From contig JAAFHM010000357.1 of NCBI GenBank assembly GCA_013298375.1, forward strand, positions 1-5,294: a DNA stretch of 5,294 nt, written 5' to 3'. The DNA is from Ignavibacteria bacterium (GTDB lineage: Bacteria; Bacteroidota; Ignavibacteria; Kapaibacteriales; UBA4661). Positions 1 through 5,294 of the stretch are shown here, in pieces. The notes beneath the pieces were generated by a model, which was not told the DNA's origin, did not search any database, and was given only the letters and a program-made list of their open reading frames with translations. The position numbers and the translations under genes were made by a program. Each line of letters begins with the position of its first letter. The first letter of the stretch is position 1.

Positions 1-410
1 TCGAGGGTGTTCGGCTGGCGCGGATATACGGCTTTATCGCCCAAAAACCATGTTTCGATACAGCGATGCTGGACAATAATCTCTAAACGGCAAAATTCCT
101 CTAATGCGAGATTTTGTCTTTGCAATACCTCAGAAACCTCGTCAATACGGGCTTGGACACTTCCTTCGTCGCTATCCAAACATAATACCAAATAATTGAA
201 TTTGCGTGGATTATCATTGATTGTAGCAATAGCACCCGACAATTCATGCTGAATCAAATTATCACAGCCAGTGCCACTAATCAAGAAATAGTGCTGTTTT
301 TCAGCTTCTTGAGGTGTTTTTACCCTACGAAAGCCGAGTAAATGCTCAATCCATCGCGGATATACCTGCATTTCTGTCTCTTCGCCTTCAACCAGAAAAT
401 ACAAATTCAT
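1..410 (-). CDS. TOPRIM-fold protein (RloB/DUF4276/DUF4435-like), 3' end outside window
   Basis: The reading frame starts at the ATG at 410-408 and stays open to the window edge, giving 136 residues. The N-terminus MNLYFLVEGEETE has the hydrophobic strand plus Glu (E8) that opens a TOPRIM domain. LVLCLDSDEG at about 74-83 supplies the acidic DxD pair (D79, D81). Further on, RCIETWFLGD (116-125) resembles the Cys-Phe-Glu-x-Trp-Leu-Leu motif of RloB/DUF4276 proteins. In these families TOPRIM acidic residues bind a divalent metal for nucleic-acid cleavage. Known partners are ABC-type ATPases (RloA, AbiLi, AriA). The start codon overlaps the ATPase stop as ATGA and has a strong AAGGAGG site, so the two proteins are probably made together. 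I infer that this is the effector nuclease of a two-gene defence-like module. The exact family cannot be settled because the C-terminal half is missing. Confidence 0.85.
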   Translation of the reverse strand, partial: MNLYFLVEGEETEMQVYPRWIEHLLGFRRVKTPQEAEKQHYFLISGTGCDNLIQHELSGAIATINDNPRKFNYLVLCLDSDEGSVQARIDEVSEVLQRQNLALEEFCRLEIIVQHRCIETWFLGDKAVYPRQPNTL

Positions 411-1597
411 AGATGCTCCGCCTCCTTACCCGTTCTAAATTCTTCTCTGTTTACTAATTCCGTGAAGGCGCGGTGCTTAGATTTTCCTAAATGTAGCTCC
501 TCTGCTGTATGCGTTCTAACAACACCTCCATTCCGAGTAACCACCTTCCAATGCTGCATATCCACGTTGTTGATGATGTACGGATGGTGGCTGGTGATGA
601 TAAATTGGAGGTTGCGTTCACTATTCAAAATCTCTTCGAGCAGGGTGTCAATACAGTTGATACCTAAACTATTTTCAAATTCATCAATAAGAAGCACTGT
701 TCCACTCGGCGAAAGAAATATTTCGCACAAGTCAAAAAAAACGCGCTGCATCCCTGAAGACCAGTATTCAAGGGGGATAGAATCTTGAATGCCTGTTTCT
801 TTCATTACGAATGTTAGTGCGGGTCGTTCCAACGATTGAATAATGCTATTTGGAGCATACAAGCGAACTGTCTGGTCTCGAAGAGTATTCATTCTTCTAT
901 CAAGCTGAATATGCTCAACCTGCGGAAAAATGTTGATAAACTCTGATACAATCTTCTCAGCAAGATTCGGAAAACGCCGGAAAGCAGTGCAAATTTTCCC
1001 AATCAAAGCGAAGTTACTTAAGCCCGTTGTATGAGCATCAATGAGGTCTTCAGTAGAGTAGATATCTTCAAACATTTTATCAATTTCCTGCTCTGGCAAG
1101 AGTTCTAAATGCCGAATTGGTGAGCCATAGTGAGAATTAAGCAGTGTATCATGGATGTAGAAAAATTCTTGACGAAGTAGCTGCACTAAGGCTTCGGCTC
1201 TCATAAATTCAAGAAGACTTATTTCTGCTGGAACATTGAGGGGGATTTCTTTTTCATCAAAAATAGCCTTCTCCCTCTGACGTTCGGCAACAATGCGGTC
1301 GGGGGAGCCATTTTTACCGTTGATTGTCCAAACTTTTTCAGCAATAAAATCTTCTCCAATCTCTCCTTTCCAACGATAATCACCAAACTTGAGTGTTGAG
1401 CATTCAAGACACCAAGAGCAGTGCTTTTGTATATCTCCCAAAGCAATACGCTTAATCGTTTTAATCGCATCCAGAATCTGTGTCTTACCGACTCCTGAAA
1501 CCCCTACGAGCAAGGTAAAGTCATCAAAAGTCGTCTTCTCAAGCCGCCAATTACGGGCTTTGTCGTGAAATTCGATAGAGTTTATACGCATTGTCAT
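407..1597 (-). CDS. AAA ATPase of the ABC/SMC (AAA_15/AAA_21, OLD-like) type, partner of the TOPRIM protein
   Basis: The protein is 396 residues from the ATG at 1597. A TTG at 1603 and an ATG at 1591 are in-frame alternatives, and family members often begin near the MRINSIEF stretch, so 1591 is also plausible. No start has a Shine-Dalgarno sequence. All ABC-type ATPase motifs are present and intact: Walker A GVSGVGKT (32-39), an ABC-signature-like SSG in EYWSSGMQRVFF (277-288), Walker B TVLLIDEFE with D305-E306, a D-loop-like NSLG, and a switch His in ITSHH (S336-H337). The insert between Walker A and the signature is about 240 residues, mostly helical in character. It includes HCSWCLEC (59-66), a Cys-x2-Cys-x2-Cys cluster. 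Such ATPases dimerise around ATP and gate a partner nuclease. The direct ATGA overlap with the TOPRIM gene supports a complex. Being cytoplasmic and a phage sensor or regulator is inferred. A different role in DNA repair is possible. Confidence 0.93.
   Translation of the reverse strand: MTMRINSIEFHDKARNWRLEKTTFDDFTLLVGVSGVGKTQILDAIKTIKRIALGDIQKHCSWCLECSTLKFGDYRWKGEIGEDFIAEKVWTINGKNGSPDRIVAERQREKAIFDEKEIPLNVPAEISLLEFMRAEALVQLLRQEFFYIHDTLLNSHYGSPIRHLELLPEQEIDKMFEDIYSTEDLIDAHTTGLSNFALIGKICTAFRRFPNLAEKIVSEFINIFPQVEHIQLDRRMNTLRDQTVRLYAPNSIIQSLERPALTFVMKETGIQDSIPLEYWSSGMQRVFFDLCEIFLSPSGTVLLIDEFENSLGINCIDTLLEEILNSERNLQFIITSHHPYIINNVDMQHWKVVTRNGGVVRTHTAEELHLGKSKHRAFTELVNREEFRTGKEAEHL
421..427 (-). 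promoter_or_regulatory. Strong Shine-Dalgarno site for the TOPRIM gene
   Basis: On the minus strand AAGGAGG lies 10 bases before the ATG at 410, inside the last codons of the ATPase (Gly-Lys-Glu-Ala-Glu-His-Leu-stop). A second GGAG lies 6 bases before the ATG. It is the only start in the window with a clear anti-16S match, and it supports both the chosen start and coupled translation of the pair. Confidence 0.75.
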
Positions 1598-1614
1598 TGT
1601 CAAAAAGTTGTGAG

Positions 1615-1622
1615 CAAAAATA
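1615..1622 (-). promoter_or_regulatory. Candidate Bacteroidota-type -7 box before the ATPase
   Basis: The minus strand reads TATTTTTG, an exact match to the TAnnTTTG -7 consensus described for Bacteroides. It lies about 18 bases before the ATG at 1597. No TTTG-type -33 element stands at the expected distance, and the stretch is A/T-rich, so the match could be chance. If used, the ATPase mRNA would have a very short leader and the ATPase/TOPRIM pair would have its own promoter. Confidence 0.25.
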
Positions 1623-1630
1623 ACATTACA

Positions 1631-1646
1631 CGGCGTTTTAACGCCG
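1631..1646 (-). terminator. Hairpin spanning the KTSC gene stop codon; weak terminator candidate
   Basis: The sequence CGGCGTT-TT-AACGCCG (plus strand) is a perfect 7-bp inverted repeat around two bases, more realistically a 5-bp GC stem with a 6-base loop. It contains the last codons and TAA stop of the KTSC gene. On the transcribed strand it is followed by TGTAATGTTATTTTTG, so the T run starts about 10 bases late and is interrupted. This is poor for an intrinsic terminator. It may partly separate the upstream genes from the ATPase module, or protect the mRNA end. Confidence 0.3.
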
Positions 1647-2228
1647 CCCTAGCTTAATCGGCACTTCAGAGTAAGCCCCGATAATATTCGATCGCATATA
1701 ACTTCCTTTGGAACTTGATTTCATCAGCCCTTCATACTCTTCTTTGTCCACGCCGCTATAACACCACACTTTGCCGGAATTATAGAGAACATCCAATTCT
1801 TTCGTTTTTGCATTATAGCGCACCGCCTGAATCATGCTGGAATCAACAGGAATTAAAGCATTTGGGTCTGGCATGGAAGCCGATTTTTTCGTTGATGCCG
1901 TCTTCTTCGCCGATGCTGCCTTCGAGGAAGCCGATTTCTTCTGTGGCTTCGAGACTTCAATTTCGTCCTCATCCTCGCCGTCATATTCTCCATCGTCGTC
2001 ATTGCCAAGTTCTTTTTTCACCGCTCGCTCAACATCCTCGAAAAGCGCGTTAATGCTCGGATACGAGGATTTTCCTTCCCAGACCAATCCCCCTTCATCC
2101 AGCACACGTGCCATCGAGCGGCTCATATCGTCTTGACCAAGTTCTATCCAGCCTGTTGTATCAATCCATTCTGCAATAGCAGGATAAAGGTCTTCAAATT
2201 GTTGAGATTTTGCTGTTGATTTTGCCAT
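1638..2228 (-). CDS. KTSC-domain protein with acidic and lysine-rich linker
   Basis: This is a 196-residue protein starting at the ATG at 2228, without a ribosome binding site. Residues 10-72 form a small domain rich in Trp and acidic residues (AEWIDTTGWIELG, RVLDEGGLVWEGKS) that I do not recognise by name. Next comes an acidic block (77-91, almost all Asp/Glu). After it lies a Lys/Ala/Ser linker with KKSAS at 97-101, KKTAS at 108-112 and KKSAS at 114-118. The C-terminus (about 129-187) fits KTSC, the short domain also found at the end of some lysyl-tRNA synthetases: MIQAVRYNAKTKELDVLYNS, then GKVWCYSGV and SSKGSYMRSNIIGAY. KTSC has no settled function; a nucleic-acid-related role is often assumed. 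The histone-tail-like linker fits that but does not prove it. The gene lies 40 bases upstream of the ATPase and 51 bases downstream of the SEC-C protein. Confidence 0.88.
   Translation of the reverse strand: MAKSTAKSQQFEDLYPAIAEWIDTTGWIELGQDDMSRSMARVLDEGGLVWEGKSSYPSINALFEDVERAVKKELGNDDDGEYDGEDEDEIEVSKPQKKSASSKAASAKKTASTKKSASMPDPNALIPVDSSMIQAVRYNAKTKELDVLYNSGKVWCYSGVDKEEYEGLMKSSSKGSYMRSNIIGAYSEVPIKLGRR
1875..1941. repeat. Imperfect direct repeat inside the KTSC-protein linker
   Basis: Two 16-base copies, at 1875-1890 and 1926-1941, match at 15 positions (ggaagccgattttttc and ggaagccgatttcttc). They are 51 bases apart, an exact multiple of three, and encode the two KKSAS motifs. A third, diverged unit encodes KKTAS between them. 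This looks like in-frame expansion of a low-complexity linker, and a place where length could vary between strains. Confidence 0.7.
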
Positions 2229-2279
2229 AATGATTCACTGTGAAAAAATTATGAAAACGGTAGAGTAATGTTGACTGTA

Positions 2280-3302
2280 TCAAGCCAGTTGGCACGTCGT
2301 ATGACCCTTCGCGCCGCAGCATTTTTTGAACTTTTTCTTACCATCCAATGGGCATGGATCATTGCGTCCTATCTTCGCTTCTGTGCGCACAAGTGTTGTG
2401 CTGTGGGGATTTTTCTTTACCAAATCCTGAGGAATCGTCTCCCGTGGATCTTCTCGGAAGAGTTCGTCAAGATTCGGTGTAAATGGGGTATCTATCCAAT
2501 CATAAATTTCTTCAAGCGATTGAATTGGAAGCAATTCTACGGAGTTTACCGCAGACATAGGATTGTCGAGGTCTTCGCGGACGGATTCAATCGTGGTGAT
2601 ACCCGGAAATGCCTTCCCAGATGCCCACAGCAATTCAATTTCCTCGCGGAGTTCGGTATAGCCCTGAAACGCTAGTTGGCTTGCGATCATTGCCGGCACA
2701 TCTTCGTCGCCCTCGGCTACCAAAAAGCCGCGTTTACCATAGATATACTCCTCTGGAATGTCAAGAATCTGATGCTTATCAGAGCGGAGATAGGCGCGAA
2801 AAAACTCCACAATTCCGGGGCGATGCTCAGGGAACAGATGACCTATCCAGCCCAGTCCCGAAGCAATAGTTGACCTCTGAGCCGACCACAATGTCTCGTC
2901 CCAAATACTCTCCTGCAATTTTCCGATAGAAGTTTGCCCGCAATACGCATAATAATGTTCCGCGACAGTAAAAGCCGTATCACCAAGCCAATACTCAGTA
3001 AGTTCTTCATTCGATAAAAACCGCAAAATAGCGTCAAAACTTGATGTTGCGCGGAGTTCTGCCAACATTATCAGTGCATGGAGCGGTGCTTCGTTGTACG
3101 CATCCTCCTCAAGCTCCGCCAGCGCAAAATCATCGTGATGCTCATCGGTAAAAGCCAAAACCTGCTCCAAATCAGGAATGAGTGCTTCTCCGATAGCAAG
3201 AATTTCTCGTATTCGTGCGACATCGGTGGGGTTTGTCGAAAGGGTGTAGAGTTCAGCAACTTCTTTATTGTTGAACGTTGGAAGTGGAAAGGAAAGTGCC
3301 AT
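2280..3302 (-). CDS. DUF1186-like protein with C-terminal SEC-C zinc-knuckle variant
   Basis: The start chosen is the ATG at 3302 (MALSFPLPTF), giving 340 residues. The frame is open back to 3467, but that extension is low in plausibility and would overlap the peptidase gene by 65 bases. Residues 10-280 look all-helical and HEAT-like, with an acidic bias. The layout resembles DUF1186/SEC-C proteins: LHALIMLAEL near 74-83, YWLGDTAFTVAEHYY near 104-118, TELREEIELLWASG near 216-229. The tail IGRNDPCPLDGKKKFKKCCG (311-330) is a SEC-C motif, the zinc-binding knuckle known from the SecA C-terminus. Its usual CPCG is CPLD here, so the second Cys is Leu319. C317, C328 and C329 remain, and H334 or C337 might fill the site. 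There is no signal peptide, so it is probably cytoplasmic. SEC-C modules often mediate protein or ribosome contacts; its actual role is unknown. The DUF1186 name is a moderate-confidence call. Confidence 0.88.
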   Translation of the reverse strand: MALSFPLPTFNNKEVAELYTLSTNPTDVARIREILAIGEALIPDLEQVLAFTDEHHDDFALAELEEDAYNEAPLHALIMLAELRATSSFDAILRFLSNEELTEYWLGDTAFTVAEHYYAYCGQTSIGKLQESIWDETLWSAQRSTIASGLGWIGHLFPEHRPGIVEFFRAYLRSDKHQILDIPEEYIYGKRGFLVAEGDEDVPAMIASQLAFQGYTELREEIELLWASGKAFPGITTIESVREDLDNPMSAVNSVELLPIQSLEEIYDWIDTPFTPNLDELFREDPRETIPQDLVKKNPHSTTLVRTEAKIGRNDPCPLDGKKKFKKCCGAKGHTTCQLA

Positions 3303-3348
3303 AATCAAAGGAAAAAAGTGGGAAGGAAATGTTTCGCAATGGTAAGAG

Positions 3349-3363
3349 GCGAACTGCGTTCGC
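3349..3363. other. Small perfect hairpin in the 100-bp gap between peptidase and SEC-C genes
   Basis: GCGAAC-TGC-GTTCGC is a perfect 6-bp inverted repeat with a 3-base loop. No T tract follows on either strand, so it is not an intrinsic terminator. The gap (3303-3402) otherwise shows no clear promoter or ribosome binding site. It could be an mRNA-processing or protein-binding site, or chance. Confidence 0.3.
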
Positions 3364-3402
3364 ACTCCTGTTGGGTGATGCTTGTGTTGAGGACACTGGT
3401 TC

Positions 3403-4518
3403 TCAGCGTCCGTTTGTGATATATTCGATTGCTCGTTCAATAATCGCATCCCTGCTGCGGTCTGCAAGATTCATGGTGACTTTGATATCCACCGGAACGC
3501 CCCACTCGAAATTATAGCCGATAGCCCAGTCTGCATCATAGTTTGCGCGAGGAGCGACTGCTAACGCTTGTTCGTGGGTGATGCGTCCTGCGGGGATGAA
3601 CGTCTTTGTGCCGGAAAAACGGTACGTCCACGCATTGGGTAATTGCGCATCAATCGGCAAGCCGCTTCCACCGCCCGTGTGGTCGCCCACAAGCCGCACG
3701 TGGTCAAATTCCGGCGCTTTCATCATTGCAGGAAAAAACGAGGCGGCGCTATACGATTGACGATTCGTCAAAATAGCAACACGTTTGTCAACAAATCGGA
3801 AAGGGGCGTTTGCTGCTGATGTGTCAGGACGAATAGCGAGAGTCGAAGGTTTATCGTAATCATTCACACCTGCTCCATTTTTAATGAGTTCTACCAATAA
3901 TTCCGACCGACCTTTTGCCAGACGTGCCGCCAAGAACGTTGCATTGGACAACGAACCGCCGCCATTATTCCGAATATCGAAAATCATCCCTTCGACGTTT
4001 TCTTGGCGAAAACGCCGCATGATAAAATTCCACGAAGCTGTGTCAATAGGCGATGCAAAACTTGTGTACAACACATAGCCATACTTCCTGCCGTTCCGCT
4101 CTACAATCGCGTTGGTCAGTGAACCAGAAATAAACTCTTGATTGCGCAAATAGACGCGGCTCAAAATTTCCCGGTCAAAATTTGCCGAGTCGTTGAAAAA
4201 TGGACGCGCACGAGAAATATTAAATTGCGAAAATAAATTCGTATGGTCGTCCTGCAATTCAATCAACATTGCCGCCAGAACATCAAACAGTTCTTGGTCG
4301 CTGCGGGCAGCAATGGCGCGGTCTCTGTACTTGAGTCGCTGTGCATTCCAGTCAATACGCTTAAAAGTGAAGAAGGTATATTTTTCATTCACCGTGTTCC
4401 ACATCGAATCAAAAATGGCAGCATTATCCGTTGCCGTCGCTGGAGTCATCAAGATCTGTTCGCACGAAACAAGGAATGATGCGGTGATGAAGAGTAAAAA
4501 GCAAAAAATCTTATTCAT
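3403..4518 (-). CDS. S41-family (tail-specific protease-like) peptidase lipoprotein
   Basis: This 371-residue protein begins MNKIFCFLLFITASFLVSC, a lipoprotein signal peptide with lipobox LVSC and acylated Cys19, so it is membrane-anchored outside the cytoplasm. The S41 fold follows: ELQDDHTNL (87-95) in the N-terminal part, GMIFDIRNNGGGSL (177-190), ILTNRQSYSAASFF (249-262) with Ser257 as the likely nucleophile, then LVGDHTGGGSGLP (276-288). The C-terminal WGVPVDIKV (339-347) and DAIIERAIEYI (357-367) are usual for the family. No PDZ domain is evident. No Lys lies about 25 residues after Ser257 as in CtpA, so the catalytic set may be of the tricorn/IRBP type, with H92 and an acidic residue such as E316 as candidates (inference). 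There is no Shine-Dalgarno sequence. It starts 45 bases after the barrel-like gene ends, so the two are probably co-transcribed. The substrate is unknown. Confidence 0.93.
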   Translation of the reverse strand: MNKIFCFLLFITASFLVSCEQILMTPATATDNAAIFDSMWNTVNEKYTFFTFKRIDWNAQRLKYRDRAIAARSDQELFDVLAAMLIELQDDHTNLFSQFNISRARPFFNDSANFDREILSRVYLRNQEFISGSLTNAIVERNGRKYGYVLYTSFASPIDTASWNFIMRRFRQENVEGMIFDIRNNGGGSLSNATFLAARLAKGRSELLVELIKNGAGVNDYDKPSTLAIRPDTSAANAPFRFVDKRVAILTNRQSYSAASFFPAMMKAPEFDHVRLVGDHTGGGSGLPIDAQLPNAWTYRFSGTKTFIPAGRITHEQALAVAPRANYDADWAIGYNFEWGVPVDIKVTMNLADRSRDAIIERAIEYITNGR

Positions 4519-4563
4519 GACATAAAAGCAAAAGTTATTGGGGGTATGATTGTGAAAGAATCA

Positions 4564-5294
4564 TTACTGCAAGCGCACCTGCAACGATAGTGTGAGAGCC
4601 TGTCGTGCTGCCTGAACACGATTAAAGCGGTTGTAATCGTAAAAATCCCATGCGTATGTGAGTGACAGCCAATTGCCCGTCGAGAGCATATAATCAAGGC
4701 TTGTGCGCCATAAAATTTGCGGAAATGTCAAAATACTTGCGCCTTGTGTGTCAAAATTGGTAAAGGTATTGCTATTCGATGCTGCGACTCTTAACGATGT
4801 TGAGTAGTACGGACGCGCAACTATGCCGCCAAGCGGTAGCATCACTTGGCTTGTGCCGCGCCATTGCTTGCCAAAAAGCGTAAAATCCTGCTCCAATCGT
4901 GCCATTGCGCCCAGGGAAGCATAAAAATCAAACGCTGTTGCGCTATTTCCAAAGGTGGTATTGACTTTGATATTGAGCAAAATATTGAGTATTGGTCCGG
5001 CAAAAAGGCGCGTCAAATGGTCTTCGCGGTGGAGGAGTTCAAACCCAACTGCCGAGAGAGTATTGGTCTGAATCGCACTAATCCCAGCACCCAGATTACG
5101 TTCACGCCCGACGTTTGGCGTAAGCAGCCCAAAGCCCGCATCGGTTGCTACTTGCACAAAAATTTCTCGTGAGTAAGCCCGCAATTCGCCCGTAAAACCG
5201 ACAACCGCCCCGGTGTATCGTAGTGGCGAATGGACAGCATCTTGTTGTGTCGCCAAACCCAAAAGAGCGCCAAGGTGAAGAAAGGTTTGTTGCG
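4564..5294 (-). CDS. Probable outer-membrane beta-barrel protein, 5' end outside window
   Basis: The frame is open from the window edge to the TAA at 4566-4564, giving 242 residues. An internal TTG at 5262 is not a credible start, because the frame continues upstream with good coding character. The sequence alternates polar and hydrophobic/aromatic residues in segments of about 10, separated by Asn/Gly/Ser-rich turns. Examples are REIFVQVATDAGFGLL, LSAVGFELLHRED, FDFYASLGAMARLEQ, WLSLTYAWDFYDYNRF and the terminal ALTLSLQVRLQ. This is how strands of an outer-membrane barrel look. The segment GTSQVMLPLGGIVARPYYST has the feel of a conserved Bacteroidota barrel loop. The last residue is Gln rather than the aromatic residue typical of proteobacterial barrels. 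No family name is assigned. A secreted beta-rich protein is the alternative. It lies directly upstream of the lipoprotein peptidase, suggesting an envelope operon. Confidence 0.8.
   Translation of the reverse strand, partial: QQTFLHLGALLGLATQQDAVHSPLRYTGAVVGFTGELRAYSREIFVQVATDAGFGLLTPNVGRERNLGAGISAIQTNTLSAVGFELLHREDHLTRLFAGPILNILLNIKVNTTFGNSATAFDFYASLGAMARLEQDFTLFGKQWRGTSQVMLPLGGIVARPYYSTSLRVAASNSNTFTNFDTQGASILTFPQILWRTSLDYMLSTGNWLSLTYAWDFYDYNRFNRVQAARQALTLSLQVRLQ

Noticed and set aside
342..788. 148-codon plus-strand open frame
   Set aside because: It is antisense to the ATPase 3' half, which has full ATPase motifs. The plus-strand product is Ser/Cys/Phe-rich with no recognisable domain.
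1219..1470. 83-codon minus-strand frame within the ATPase
   Set aside because: It is the +1-type shadow of the ATPase reading frame, which is uninterrupted there.
1834..2136. Plus-strand open frame with repeated Asp-Phe-Phe and Ser/Pro stretches
   Set aside because: It is the antisense reading of the Lys/Ala/Ser and Asp/Glu low-complexity linker of the KTSC protein.
2229..2279. TTCAC-T-GTGAA inverted repeat (2234-2244) as operator
   Set aside because: The arms are only five bases in an A/T-rich gap, easily expected by chance, and no regulator is nearby.
2268..2675. 135-codon plus-strand open frame
   Set aside because: It lies opposite the SEC-C motif and C-terminal part of the minus-strand gene, which has the better protein signature.
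3303..3467. N-terminal extension of the SEC-C protein by 55 residues, starting at 3467
   Set aside because: It would overlap the peptidase gene by 65 bases, reads as the peptidase C-terminus in another frame, and is rich in His/Gln/Cys without domain character. MALSFPLPTF at 3302 is a better start.
4519..4563. Promoter before the peptidase (TAACTTTTG resembles TAnnTTTG with one extra base)
   Set aside because: The spacing inside the box is wrong, no -33 element is visible, and the 45-base gap fits co-transcription with the upstream gene.
1..5294. CRISPR array, tRNA, rRNA, insertion sequence or retron RNA
   Set aside because: There are no regularly spaced repeats, no cloverleaf-like or rRNA-like stretches, no transposase or reverse transcriptase frame, and almost all bases are taken by six minus-strand genes.

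Overview
The window looks like part of a chromosome from the Bacteroidota/Chlorobiota/Ignavibacteria side of the tree. This is an inference from three things. Most genes start without a Shine-Dalgarno sequence, behind A/T-rich leaders. A short S41 peptidase carries an LVSC lipobox. An outer-membrane-barrel-like gene lies next to it. Species and even phylum stay open.

All six genes are on the minus strand, so transcription runs from high to low coordinates. In that order: (1) the 3' part of a probable outer-membrane beta-barrel protein (4564-5294, start outside the window); (2) an S41-family peptidase lipoprotein (3403-4518), 45 bp further on; (3) after a 100-bp gap, a protein with a helical-repeat/DUF1186-like body and a C-terminal SEC-C zinc-knuckle variant (2280-3302); (4) after 51 bp, a protein with a KTSC domain at the end of an acidic then lysine/alanine/serine-rich linker (1638-2228); (5) an ABC/SMC-type AAA ATPase (407-1597); (6) a TOPRIM-fold protein of RloB/DUF4276/DUF4435 type (1-410, 3' end cut off by the window edge), which overlaps the ATPase by the four bases ATGA.

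The first two genes are cell-envelope genes. The middle two are poorly characterised cytoplasmic proteins. The last two form a tight two-gene ATPase + TOPRIM module, an arrangement shared by several phage-defence systems (AbiL/RloAB, PARIS, OLD-related). The module differs from its neighbours: hand-counted lines are more AT-rich, and the TOPRIM gene has a textbook AAGGAGG ribosome binding site whereas no other visible start has one. A hairpin over the KTSC stop codon and a -7-like box just upstream of the ATPase hint that the module could be a separate transcription unit. Together these suggest an acquired cassette. A defence role is inferred from architecture only. No RNA gene, CRISPR array or insertion sequence was found.
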